From Paenibacillus sp. BSR1-1 (GTDB lineage Bacteria > Bacillota > Bacilli > Bacillales > Cytobacillaceae), in assembly GCF_030403775.1 (NCBI RefSeq), contig NZ_JAQMWQ010000017.1, forward strand, positions 60,204 to 124,203: 64,000 nt of DNA. Reading direction: 5' to 3'. A program made the position numbers and the translations under genes. Under the pieces are notes generated by a model. That model was not told the origin of the DNA and ran no database searches. It saw only the letters and a program-made list of their open reading frames with translations. How positions within the stretch are numbered: position 1 is the stretch's first letter; every line of letters starts with the position of its first letter. This document shows, one piece after another, positions 24,864 to 32,427 of the stretch.

Positions 24864-26657
24864 ATGACAGCTTCTACATATTTAGATGTTTGGAATCTTG
24901 AAGTATTTTTTAAAGGAGGTAGTGCATCTCCTGAATTCGCAGACCACTTAAACCAAACCGCAGAATTAATTCAAATTTTCCAATCTAAAGTGGATAACTG
25001 GACACCACTTAATACTATGGAAGATCAAAAATATTTGCAGGAACTGTTGGAGGACTTTGAGCATGCTGCTAAAAAACTCCGACAGGCGGGAGCATTTGTC
25101 GGATGCCTTCAAGCACAAAATACCGAAGACAAAAAGGCCTTTAACCTCGAATCAAAAGTAACTAGCTTAAGCGCTGCCTTTCAAACAGCGCTAAGTGCAT
25201 TCGATGGTCTGCTTACATCCATAAAGGATGAGGTTTGGTCTCAGCTGCTTTCAGATGCGATATTAAACGAACTTTCCTTTGTATTAACGGAAAGACGTGA
25301 ACGGGCCAAAGATAAACTTTCTAAGGAAGAGGAAGCGCTAATCAGCGCTCTGGGTGTTGACGGATATCACAGCTGGGGACAATTGTACGATTTAATTGTT
25401 GGAAAAATAAAAATTCCGGTTCAAGAGAATGGCGATGAGAAGCTTTTGTCTGTCGGCCAAGCGTTTAACAAATTTGCAAGTCCGGACCGCGGCCTTCGAG
25501 CATCTGTTTTTAAAAATTGGGAAAAAGCATGGGGAGACCAGTCTGACTTTTTAGCGAAAACCCTCAATCACCTCTCCGGTTTTCGTTTAAATGTTTATCA
25601 AAAAAGAGGATGGGAAGAAGTCTTAAAAGAACCGCTTAGCATTAACCGAATGGAAAAGGAAACCCTTGAGGCGATGTGGGCGGTCATTTCTGAAAATAAA
25701 CAAAAGCTTGTAACCTACTTAGAAAGAAAGGCAAAGCTTTTAGGTCTTAAAAAATTAAGCTGGTTTGATTTAGATGCTCCATTTGGGAAAACTGCCTCAA
25801 AACTTTCTTATCAAGAAGGAGCTGAATTTATTGAACAGAATTTCGCACTTTTTGGCGAGAAAATGGCTGCATTTGCGAAAAAGGCGTTCGAGGAGCAGTG
25901 GATTGAAGCAGAAGATCGGCCTGGAAAGGCACCTGGAGGATTCTGTACCTTCTTCCCTGAAAGTGATCAATCAAGGATCTTCATGACGTATTCAGGAACG
26001 CCTTCTAATGTTTCTACACTCGCACACGAACTGGGACACGGCTTCCATACATTTGCTATGAAGGGTGTTCAGCATCTTAACCGCAACTATGCCATGAACG
26101 TTGCCGAAACAGCTTCTACCTTTGCAGAGATGATTGTAGCCGATGCTGCGGTAAAGAACGCAAAGGATCACGAGGAAAAACTCGTCCTGCTGGATGATAA
26201 AATTCAAAGAACAGTTGCGCTATTAATGAATATCCATGCCCGGTTCCTGTTTGAAACACGTTTTTATGAAGAAAGAAAACAAGGTCCAGTTGCAGTGGAA
26301 AGATTAAATGAATTAATGCTTGAGGCTCAAAAAGAAGCCTACTGCGACGCACTGGAAGAATATCATCCATTATTCTGGGCATCGAAACTTCACTTCTTTA
26401 TTACGGGTGTTCCGTTCTACAACTTCCCATATACCTTTGGTTACCTATTTTCACTCGGTATTTATGCACAGGCACTTGAGGAAGGAAAAGGATATGAAGA
26501 AAAGTATATTGCATTATTAAGAGATACAGCTTCGATGTCAGTAGAAGATCTGGCAAAGAAACATTTACAGGTCGACTTAACAGAAAAGGACTTCTGGGAA
26601 AAAGCCGTCCAAATTTGTATGGATGATGTGGATGAATTTTTAGAGCTAACTAAATAA
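24864..26657 (+). CDS. M3 family oligoendopeptidase
   Basis: Zinc metallopeptidase of the PepF type that degrades oligopeptides in the cytoplasm. 597 residues; the HEXXH zinc site is HELGH in TLAHELGHGFH, with the downstream Glu in AETASTFAEM as third ligand. ATG at 24864 follows a GGGGGT site; a TTG one codon earlier is possible. Single gene with its own terminator. The precise paralogue (PepF/YjbG or others) cannot be decided by eye. Confidence 0.93.
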   Translation: MTASTYLDVWNLEVFFKGGSASPEFADHLNQTAELIQIFQSKVDNWTPLNTMEDQKYLQELLEDFEHAAKKLRQAGAFVGCLQAQNTEDKKAFNLESKVTSLSAAFQTALSAFDGLLTSIKDEVWSQLLSDAILNELSFVLTERRERAKDKLSKEEEALISALGVDGYHSWGQLYDLIVGKIKIPVQENGDEKLLSVGQAFNKFASPDRGLRASVFKNWEKAWGDQSDFLAKTLNHLSGFRLNVYQKRGWEEVLKEPLSINRMEKETLEAMWAVISENKQKLVTYLERKAKLLGLKKLSWFDLDAPFGKTASKLSYQEGAEFIEQNFALFGEKMAAFAKKAFEEQWIEAEDRPGKAPGGFCTFFPESDQSRIFMTYSGTPSNVSTLAHELGHGFHTFAMKGVQHLNRNYAMNVAETASTFAEMIVADAAVKNAKDHEEKLVLLDDKIQRTVALLMNIHARFLFETRFYEERKQGPVAVERLNELMLEAQKEAYCDALEEYHPLFWASKLHFFITGVPFYNFPYTFGYLFSLGIYAQALEEGKGYEEKYIALLRDTASMSVEDLAKKHLQVDLTEKDFWEKAVQICMDDVDEFLELTK

Positions 26658-26666
26658 TTGCATAAT

Positions 26667-26704
26667 AAAAGCATCGGCATAAATGAATGCGGCCGATGCT
26701 TTTA
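26667..26704. terminator. Bidirectional terminator after the oligopeptidase gene
   Basis: AAAAGCATCGGC and GCCGATGCTTTT form a long stem. It can also end transcription of the minus-strand micropeptide cluster. Confidence 0.9.
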
Positions 26705-26707
26705 CTA

Positions 26708-26785
26708 TTATTCAACACTTAATTCTGCTGAGATTACGCAGCCGATCGCACCAGTAATGACCAAGGCCATCACAACCATGAACAT
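26708..26785 (-). CDS. Putative 25-aa hydrophobic micropeptide
   Basis: ATG at 26785 with GGGGTGG upstream opens a frame of 25 codons, almost wholly hydrophobic (MFMVVMALVITGAIGCVIS...) with a short acidic tail. It would be a single membrane helix. It lies at the end of a run of minus-strand micropeptide frames and next to a terminator. No homology recognised; coding status is inferred only from the ribosome site and composition. Confidence 0.4.
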   Translation of the reverse strand: MFMVVMALVITGAIGCVISAELSVE

Positions 26786-26921
26786 ATTCTCCACCCCTTA
26801 AAATAGTTCTGCTTTTTCTACTTTGAATTTATCATATTTTCGCAGTACCTATCTTTATGAGATGTGAACATATTGTTAATTAACAAAACCTGCTTTTTAG
26901 CATAATGGATGAACTATGATA

Positions 26922-26975
26922 TCATTTTTTCTTTGATTTAAAAATTAGCGAAATTAATAAAATATGCAGCGGCAT
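26922..26975 (-). CDS. Putative 17-aa YrzI-like mini-peptide
   Basis: ATG at 26975 is seven bases after a near-perfect AGGAGGT. The peptide, MPLHILLISLIFKSKKK, matches the pattern of the YrzI N-terminus (MTLNILFFSITFKKR): hydrophobic segment then basic tail, then stop. It looks like a truncated or minimal paralogue of the two YrzI genes upstream in the same direction. Coding is inferred. Confidence 0.45.
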   Translation of the reverse strand: MPLHILLISLIFKSKKK

Positions 26976-27005
26976 TATCGTTACCTCCTATTGTTAATCA
27001 TAAAG

Positions 27006-27065
27006 CTAGGTGGTATCTTTCATACCCCATAAGCTTGCTCCTCTTCCTTGCATTAGAAAAATCAT
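27006..27065 (-). CDS. Putative 19-aa micropeptide
   Basis: ATG at 27065, eight bases after AAAGGTGG, encodes MIFLMQGRGASLWGMKDTT and stops. No family recognised. Its position, with gaps of 30-38 bases to the neighbouring micropeptide frames on the same strand, fits a polycistronic arrangement. Confidence 0.35.
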   Translation of the reverse strand: MIFLMQGRGASLWGMKDTT

Positions 27066-27103
27066 CGTTAAAACCACCTTTCTTTTCATGGATTTTTTAG
27101 TTC

Positions 27104-27244
27104 TTACATAAAACGGTGCATAGAGATTTGACGGTCTTTATTTTGTTCATACAGTTTTTCAACTTGTTCCTGATGAACTGCTTCTTCAAGAGTCACATTT
27201 CGTTTCTTTATTGTTATCGAGAAAAATAATATATTTAAGGTCAT
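27104..27244 (-). CDS. YrzI family small protein, copy A
   Basis: 46 residues: hydrophobic N-terminal segment (MTLNILFFSITIKKR) then an amphipathic charged half with the family block EEAVHQEQVEKLYEQNKDRQIS. ATG at 27244 after AGGAAGTG. It is a tandem paralogue of copy B upstream (44 bases between them), with near-identical C-terminal halves. Function unknown; yrzI lies near yrhC in B. subtilis as well. Confidence 0.8.
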   Translation of the reverse strand: MTLNILFFSITIKKRNVTLEEAVHQEQVEKLYEQNKDRQISMHRFM

Positions 27245-27288
27245 TTCATATCACTTCCTTTCATTATTAATTTAGGTGTTTCCTACAA

Positions 27289-27429
27289 TTACATTTCATG
27301 GTACATGGATATTTGACGATCTTTATTTTGTTCATAAAGCTTTTCAACCATTTCCTGGTGGACAGCTTCATGAGGATTCACTTGACGTTTTTTAAAAGTA
27401 ATGGAAAAAAATAAAATATTCAGGGTCAT
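27289..27429 (-). CDS. YrzI family small protein, copy B
   Basis: 46 residues, same layout as copy A: MTLNILFFSITFKKR followed by PHEAVHQEMVEKLYEQNKDRQIS and MYHEM at the end. ATG at 27429 after GGAGGTGG. It is the first gene of the minus-strand micropeptide group. A weak promoter-like pair (TTGGAT, 17 bases, TAAATT) lies upstream. Confidence 0.8.
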   Translation of the reverse strand: MTLNILFFSITFKKRQVNPHEAVHQEMVEKLYEQNKDRQISMYHEM

Positions 27430-27519
27430 AATTAACCACCTCCTTTGATGATTTATTGCCAGCTCTTCAACACAATTTACAATTTATGCAAGACATATCC
27501 AATTGGCGAGTAAAAAGGG

Positions 27520-27603
27520 CACAAAAAGGCCGCAAGAAGTCAGCTCCCTGCGGCCCGTTTTTTTAGACACAAAAATACCGCAAGGCGTCATTCTCCCTGC
27601 GGC
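27520..27603 (-). terminator. Two tandem, related terminators
   Basis: Read on the minus strand: GCCGCAGGGAG...TTGCGG followed by TATTTTTGTG, and then GGCCGCAGGGAG...CTTGCGGCC followed by TTTTTGTG. The two hairpins share sequence (GCCGCAGGGAG, TTGCGG, TTTTTGTG) and so probably arose by duplication. They lie 25 bases after the stop codon of the 26-codon gene. The second also has a T run on the plus strand. Confidence 0.85.
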
Positions 27604-27627
27604 ATGGATATGTATTGTCACAAAATG

Positions 27628-27708
27628 CTAAGCAATCCATTCCAGTCTGGTCGAATGCGTGTTATTCAAATATTTTGTTGATTTTGCGCCAGTGTATGTT
27701 AACATCAT
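27628..27708 (-). CDS. Putative 26-aa micropeptide with its own transcription unit
   Basis: ATG ATG at 27703-27708 follows GGGAGGT and opens 26 codons: MMLTYTGAKSTKYLNN, then HSTRLEWIA at the end. It is polar with no membrane helix. A consensus-like promoter (27751-27779) lies upstream and tandem terminators downstream, so a transcript of roughly 180 bases is predicted. I recognise no family. It may be a peptide gene or a small RNA that happens to contain a frame; the strong ribosome site favours the first. Confidence 0.6.
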   Translation of the reverse strand: MMLTYTGAKSTKYLNNTHSTRLEWIA

Positions 27709-27750
27709 TTTATTCGACCTCCCTTTTGGAATTTTTTACTTACTACGGTA

Positions 27751-27779
27751 ATTATATCCACACAACGATACTTTGTAAA
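27751..27779 (-). promoter_or_regulatory. Sigma-A-type promoter of the 26-aa micropeptide gene
   Basis: Minus strand TTTACA (27774-27779), 17-base spacer, TATAAT (27751-27756): a perfect -10 and five of six -35 positions. Transcription should begin near 27744. Confidence 0.8.
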
Positions 27780-27850
27780 CCGTTTCGAGCAAATTTTTTT
27801 AAAAATAAGGAAATGGCCCTTTTACGCAAAGGCTCTTTTAAACTTGGTTG

Positions 27851-27870
27851 TTGATTTGCACTCCAATCAA
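27851..27870 (+). repeat. 20-bp remnant of the GC-rich 127-bp repeat
   Basis: TTGATTTGCACTCCAATCAA consists of the first 14 or so and last 11 bases of the repeat at 39920-40046, joined at a shared CTCCA. It looks like a deletion derivative of that element. The 80 bases before it (GGCCCTTTT, AAAGGCTCTTTT) also resemble ends of other repeats in the window. Confidence 0.6.
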
Positions 27871-27938
27871 GGTGTTGATAAGCAACAATGGCATTTAACA
27901 TAGCCAACACAAAAAAAGTGCCCCCACTTGAGGAACAC

Positions 27939-28205
27939 TTACTTTTTCCTAAAATCATCATGTCCATCTTCCATCTCTAGAAGCTTTATTTGATATCTCT
28001 TCACTTGAGTAAAGAATAAAATAGACGCTGCTAAGAATGAAATGGCTGTATTGATCATAAATGTTAAATCCGTCACAGTTTTTCCTGCGTATGGAATAAT
28101 CGAACCTAAATAGAAAAATACTCCGAAAGCAAATAAAGTCAGCGCAAACCGTTTGAAATCAGCTATCTTCTCAAAAAGACTTTTCGATTGCTGGTCCACT
28201 ACCAT
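27939..28205 (-). CDS. yrhC: YrhC family membrane protein
   Basis: 88 residues with two hydrophobic helices (about 23-42 and 52-70) and a charged C-terminus. Function unknown. ATG at 28205 after AGGAAG; a GTG one codon upstream is possible. It follows mccB as in B. subtilis (mtnN-yrhA-yrhB-yrhC), though here a 43-bp palindrome separates the two genes. Confidence 0.88.
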   Translation of the reverse strand: MVVDQQSKSLFEKIADFKRFALTLFAFGVFFYLGSIIPYAGKTVTDLTFMINTAISFLAASILFFTQVKRYQIKLLEMEDGHDDFRKK

Positions 28206-28279
28206 CACCTGCTTCCTAAAATCTACTAACCTACTTTACCACAGAAAACAGCGTTAAACAGTATGTAAATATTAGAAAA

Positions 28280-28322
28280 GGTGTCAGGCACCATGTGAAA
28301 ATTTCACATGGTGCCTGACACC
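28280..28322. repeat. 43-bp near-perfect palindrome (GGTGTCAGGCACC type)
   Basis: Two 21-base arms, GGTGTCAGGCACCATGTGAAA and its exact reverse complement, flank a single central base. It lies between mccB and yrhC without a T tract, so it is not a normal terminator. The GGTGTCAGGCA end recurs in the terminator at 53614-53656. Confidence 0.9.
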
Positions 28323-28338
28323 CATTGTAACGTTATTA

Positions 28339-29472
28339 CTATTCTAATGCTTGTGAGAGGTCCTCGATTAGGTCTTCTACGTCTTCGAGGCCTACTGAGA
28401 TGCGGACTAGGCCATCGGTGATACCTAATTCCGCTCTCCGTTCAGCTGGAATGGATGCATGTGTCATTCTTGCTGGAACGGAAATTAAACTTTCAACAGC
28501 ACCTAAACTTTCTGCTAAAGTAAAATATTTTACTTTGCTTAATAGTTTATCTGCATTTTCTCCGCTTCCGACATCAAATGAAACCATTCCGCCAAAACCT
28601 CTGGATTGTTTTTTAGCTATGTCATGATTTGGATGTGTTTCTATGCCCGGATAGAATACCTTTTTCACTTTAGAATGCCCTTGTAAAAACTCCACTAATG
28701 CCTTTGTATTGGATTCAGTTTCTTCCATACGGATGCCTAATGTTTTGATCCCTCTGATTAACAGCCATGAATCCTGAGGCCCTAATACACCGCCAGTTGA
28801 GTTTTGAACAAAATGAAGGTCTTCTGCCAGCTTATCATTATTAACAACAACTAATCCGGCTACAACATCACTGTGTCCGCCAATGTATTTCGTAGCACTA
28901 TGCAAGACAATGTCTGCTCCAAGCTCAAGTGGATTTTGCCAGTAAGGTGTTGAAAATGTATTATCGACAATCGTTAAAAGGTTATGTTCTTTAGCAAGCT
29001 TGGCAGCCGCTTCAATATCCGTGACCTTTAAAAGCGGGTTTGTCGGTGTTTCTAAATATACTGCTTTTGTGTTTGGACGAATTTCACTCTTAATATTTTC
29101 TAAATTACTTGTATCAACAAAAGTGGAATCGATTCCGAAACGGTTCAGAACCTTAGTCATAACTCGGAATGTTCCCCCGTACACATCATCTGTAAGAATG
29201 ACGTGGTCACCACTGTTTAACAGCATGATTACGGCTGTAATTGCTGCCATACCGGAGCCAAAAGCAAATCCTGCTTTGCCTCCTTCGATATCTTTAATCA
29301 GTTCTTCAAGAGCATTCCTCGTTGGATTGCCGGTTCTTGAGTACTCGAAGCCTTTGTGGCCGCCGACACCTTCTTGCTTATACGTACTTACTTGGTAGAT
29401 TGGAAACGATACAGCACCTGTTGCCGGGTCTTCGCTAATACCGCCATGAATTAACTTCGTTTTTCTTTTCAA
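28339..29472 (-). CDS. mccB: Cystathionine gamma-lyase/homocysteine lyase MccB (YrhB)
   Basis: PLP enzyme that cleaves cystathionine to cysteine in the reverse transsulfuration pathway. 377 residues of the Cys/Met metabolism family; PLP lysine in HSATKYIGGHSDV, substrate region EYSRTGNPTRNALE. TTG start at 29472 after GAGGGAGG, two bases after the mccA stop. It follows mccA and mtnN, which together recycle S-adenosylhomocysteine sulfur to cysteine. Confidence 0.93.
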   Translation of the reverse strand: MKRKTKLIHGGISEDPATGAVSFPIYQVSTYKQEGVGGHKGFEYSRTGNPTRNALEELIKDIEGGKAGFAFGSGMAAITAVIMLLNSGDHVILTDDVYGGTFRVMTKVLNRFGIDSTFVDTSNLENIKSEIRPNTKAVYLETPTNPLLKVTDIEAAAKLAKEHNLLTIVDNTFSTPYWQNPLELGADIVLHSATKYIGGHSDVVAGLVVVNNDKLAEDLHFVQNSTGGVLGPQDSWLLIRGIKTLGIRMEETESNTKALVEFLQGHSKVKKVFYPGIETHPNHDIAKKQSRGFGGMVSFDVGSGENADKLLSKVKYFTLAESLGAVESLISVPARMTHASIPAERRAELGITDGLVRISVGLEDVEDLIEDLSQALE

Positions 29473-29474
29473 AA

Positions 29475-30398
29475 CTAAATGCCTCCCTCAAAAATTTTTT
29501 TACTTAAATATCGTTCGCTTCCATCAGGGAATATCACTACAATATTTGTTCCTTGCTTTGCTGTTTCCGCTTCTTTAAGCGCTGCATATAAAGCCGCACC
29601 GGAAGAACTGCCAACCAGCAGGCCTTCTTTTGCAGCCAGTTCTTTTACAAGCTGAAAGGAATCAGCGTCCATCACAGTATGAATGGCATCGATGTATTCT
29701 GTATCCATAAACGGAGGCAAAAATTCCATCCCAATCCCCTCCGCTTTATGTGGTCCTGGTTTTCCGCCATTTAAAATTGAGCCTTCCGGTTCAACAATGA
29801 CAGTCTTGATTTCTTTCTTATTTTCTTTTAAATATCGCGAGGTCCCCATAAAGGTTCCGCCAGAGCCTGCTCCGGCGACAAATATATCAATCTGTCCGTC
29901 CAGTTGCTCCCACAATTCCGGCCCAAGTGTTTTATAGTAAGTATCAGGATTCGCTGGGTTAGCAAATTGCTGGGGACAAAAGGATCCTGGAATTTCCTCT
30001 AAAAGTTCCTGCGCCTTGGCAATAGCACCTTTTATGCCCAGTTCTGTTGGGGTATTTACAATCTTGGCACCAAGGGCCTTCATAATTTCCTGCTTTTCCA
30101 TACTGAACTTTTCCGGAACACAAAAAATAACCTGTACTCCTTTGTTTATTGCCGCAAGTGCCACGCCAATACCTGTATTTCCGGCAGTCGGCTCGATAAC
30201 CGTTCCACCTAGCTGCAGTTTTCCGGATTCGAATGCATCTCTTAAAAGCTCTAGACCAAGTCTATCTTTAACACTGCCTCCGGGGTTCATGAATTCCAGC
30301 TTCGCAAAAATGCGAACGCCTTCAGGCAATGGAAATTGAGTAATCTCGACAACTGGTGTGTGCCCAATTAATTCATGTACGTTCTTATAAACCTTCAT
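29475..30398 (-). CDS. mccA: Cystathionine beta-synthase-type enzyme MccA (YrhA)
   Basis: PLP beta-replacing enzyme that joins homocysteine to O-acetylserine or serine to form cystathionine. 307 residues; PLP lysine in MNPGGSVKDRLG and the phosphate loop GTGIG / GSGGTFMG. Resembles cysteine synthases, but its place next to mccB and mtnN supports the MccA assignment. ATG at 30398 after GGGGTG. In B. subtilis this operon is repressed by CymR, whose gene is also in this window. Confidence 0.92.
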   Translation of the reverse strand: MKVYKNVHELIGHTPVVEITQFPLPEGVRIFAKLEFMNPGGSVKDRLGLELLRDAFESGKLQLGGTVIEPTAGNTGIGVALAAINKGVQVIFCVPEKFSMEKQEIMKALGAKIVNTPTELGIKGAIAKAQELLEEIPGSFCPQQFANPANPDTYYKTLGPELWEQLDGQIDIFVAGAGSGGTFMGTSRYLKENKKEIKTVIVEPEGSILNGGKPGPHKAEGIGMEFLPPFMDTEYIDAIHTVMDADSFQLVKELAAKEGLLVGSSSGAALYAALKEAETAKQGTNIVVIFPDGSERYLSKKIFEGGI

Positions 30399-30415
30399 TT
30401 TTACACCCCTGATTT

Positions 30416-31111
30416 CTATCTTAAAGCGGCCACCATTTTCATAACCAGTGTGGCAGAATTGGTTGCTGCTTTATCAATAAATTGATCAAATGAGATTTCC
30501 GATTCTTTACCAGCGATATCGGAAAGGGACCGAATGATCACAAAAGGAATACCAAAGCGATGAGCTACCTGGGCTATCGCCGCCGCTTCCATTTCAACTG
30601 CTTGAAGATCTCTAAACTTCTCTCGGATAAAATCTACTTTAGCTGGATCCTCCATGAAAGAGTCACCTGTAGCAATTAAGCCTCTGACGGTTTGAAATCT
30701 GTCTAATTCTTTTGCGGCAGATTCTGCTACCCCAATTAATTTATCATCAGCTTCAAAAGCAGCTGGAAGCTGAGGAACCTGGCCATACTCGTATCCAAAA
30801 GCTGTTACATCGACGTCATGATGACGAACCTCGGTAGAAATGACAGCATCGCCTACATTTAACGAAGGATTAAGTCCTCCTGCTGAACCGGTATTGATGA
30901 TATAATCAGGCTTATATTTATCAAGCAGAATGGTCGTTGACATTGCTGCGTTCACCTTACCAATCCCCGAACGCAAAAGAATTACCTCTTCTCCATGCAT
31001 TTTTCCAAACGTGAATTCACAGCCGGCAACAGTTTCCTGTGTTTGATCCGCAATATTGTCTCTTAATAGAGTCACTTCTTCTTCCATTGCACCGATGATG
31101 GCAATTTTCAT
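30416..31111 (-). CDS. mtnN: 5'-methylthioadenosine/S-adenosylhomocysteine nucleosidase
   Basis: Cleaves adenine from S-adenosylhomocysteine and methylthioadenosine. 231 residues with MKIAIIGAMEEEV at the N-terminus, INTGSAGGL, and the catalytic Asp in RSLSDIAGK. ATG at 31111 with AGAGGT upstream. Normally preceded by yrrT; here the upstream DNA holds only a degenerate yrrT. Confidence 0.96.
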   Translation of the reverse strand: MKIAIIGAMEEEVTLLRDNIADQTQETVAGCEFTFGKMHGEEVILLRSGIGKVNAAMSTTILLDKYKPDYIINTGSAGGLNPSLNVGDAVISTEVRHHDVDVTAFGYEYGQVPQLPAAFEADDKLIGVAESAAKELDRFQTVRGLIATGDSFMEDPAKVDFIREKFRDLQAVEMEAAAIAQVAHRFGIPFVIIRSLSDIAGKESEISFDQFIDKAATNSATLVMKMVAALR

Positions 31112-31126
31112 TTTTTTACCTCTTTC

Positions 31127-31436
31127 TTATTGTTTTACGCCTTCCATCCCCCAGACAAAATCGTTGAAGCGCGTAAAAGTAACGCTTACCGTTTTTCTAT
31201 AAAATATGTTCTAAAAAGGGAATTGTTGTATAATACTCCATTTCCAAATCTTTTGCCAGGTTTTGAAAGCCATTATTTTTTGCTTCTACGTTTGCATTAT
31301 TATAATCTTCCTCAGTTTCATACATCGTATCCGCGAACACTATTTTACCACCAATAGAAAGAAGTCTGCCATATAAAGCTTGTGCTTCCGTTTTTTTATT
31401 GAAATGTCTAAAATAAGAATGAACAGAAAGGATGAT
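31127..31436 (-). pseudogene. yrrT: Degenerate, 5'-truncated yrrT (SAM methyltransferase) remnant
   Basis: Directly upstream of mtnN, where yrrT belongs, the minus strand encodes LLSIGGKIVFADTMYETEE and later GFQNLAKDLEMEYYTT, close to the second half of B. subtilis YrrT. The frame then stops (TAG after LEHIL), and the expected C-terminus (FTRFNDFVWGMEGVKQ and stop at 31127) continues in another frame. The 5' half, with the SAM-binding motif, is missing; yrzA on the other strand begins where it would lie. Comparison is from memory of the family, not a search. Confidence 0.8.
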
Positions 31437-31440
31437 TTAC

Positions 31441-31647
31441 ATGATGAATTTCCAGTTTGACCTCATTGAGGATAAAGTTGAATTTTATGAGGCCAATAAC
31501 CTTAAAACATTACAAAAAAAGATTGAGGCACAAATTGAGGAAAATAAAGCGATTATGCTGGGAGTTCAATCGGTTTCCCATCAATTGCATGTAAATGAAA
31601 ATGGACAAACCTATTTTACTGCTGTCGTTCATTTTAAAAAGAAATAG
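31441..31647 (+). CDS. yrzA: YrzA family protein (DUF2536)
   Basis: 68-residue soluble protein of unknown function (FQFDLIEDKVEFYEA...). ATG at 31441 is eight bases after AAAGGA; the next ATG is an alternative. Convergent with yrrS. Its start abuts or overlaps the truncated yrrT remnant on the other strand. Confidence 0.85.
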   Translation: MMNFQFDLIEDKVEFYEANNLKTLQKKIEAQIEENKAIMLGVQSVSHQLHVNENGQTYFTAVVHFKKK

Positions 31648-31680
31648 GATGGTGCCAATAATTGGCCCATCCTTTTATAT
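31647..31680. terminator. Terminator between yrzA and yrrS
   Basis: GGATGG(T)GCCAAT and ATTGGCCCATCC form a stem with one bulged base, followed by TTTTATATTTTTTT. It serves yrzA, and yrrS ends just beyond it on the other strand. Confidence 0.85.
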
Positions 31681-31688
31681 TTTTTTAC

Positions 31689-32345
31689 TTATTGTGAAAG
31701 TTGTTCTACTTTTGTCGGCATCCAGCCTTGGCCTTCGACCCATTTAATATAAACTCTATACTTCTGTTTAGTGTCTTTGGATTCAATCGTTCCTACTGAG
31801 GCATTTTGCGTTGATTTATCTCTGCCTAGCCAATATACCGTCATATTACTTTTATCAATTCCAGTTGCATAGGACATTGCTGCCAACATTTCCTGCCAAT
31901 CTGCAGAATTTTGATCATATACCGGGGTATGTTCACCTGATTGGGTTGTGCCTACAGGCTTCCATGAAGGATTTTCAACTGATTGTGAGACATCCGATGA
32001 ACTTCCGCCTTCCGTGACGACTGCCTTTGAGTCATCTGGCTGTTCACCTGTTGCAGTTTCCTCACTTTGATCCTCCGATTCTTTATCTGCATTCTGGGAT
32101 GATGTATCATCTTTCTCTTTTGAAACAGTCTCTTTTTTCTCTTTTACTTCCTTGTGCTTTTGTTCCGTATTTTGCGTTTCCTTTTTCGGCTCAGCGGCAT
32201 TGTCATCGCCTGAAGCAAAAATATTGTACGCCACAAAAATGATTAACAGCAGCACAATGATAATTAAACTATTTAAGACGAGGTTCGTCTTTTTTCTTTT
32301 TGTACGGTTACCAAAGCGCGAATTTTGATTAAGTTCATTACTCAA
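31689..32345 (-). CDS. yrrS: YrrS family protein (DUF1510)
   Basis: 218 residues: basic cytoplasmic N-terminus, one membrane helix (about 24-44), a long Glu/Lys/Ser-rich linker and a globular C-terminal domain (SWKPVGTTQSGEHTPVYD...). TTG start at 32345 after GGGGGAGTG. Function unknown; in B. subtilis it is co-transcribed with pbpI and linked to forespore expression. Placed after pbpI here too, with an 82-base gap. Confidence 0.87.
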   Translation of the reverse strand: MSNELNQNSRFGNRTKRKKTNLVLNSLIIIVLLLIIFVAYNIFASGDDNAAEPKKETQNTEQKHKEVKEKKETVSKEKDDTSSQNADKESEDQSEETATGEQPDDSKAVVTEGGSSSDVSQSVENPSWKPVGTTQSGEHTPVYDQNSADWQEMLAAMSYATGIDKSNMTVYWLGRDKSTQNASVGTIESKDTKQKYRVYIKWVEGQGWMPTKVEQLSQ

Positions 32346-32427
32346 TTTGAATCACTCCCCCTAAAAAATAGGCTCTCAATATTCTAACATGATTTGATAG
32401 GAATTTTAAAGGAAAAACCTCCCACTG

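Noticed and set aside
27615..27854. 79-codon plus-strand open frame
   Set aside because: It is antisense to the 26-aa micropeptide gene and its promoter and has no ribosome site.
31130..31357. 75-codon plus-strand open frame
   Set aside because: It is the complement of the yrrT remnant; the minus strand shows recognisable YrrT sequence.
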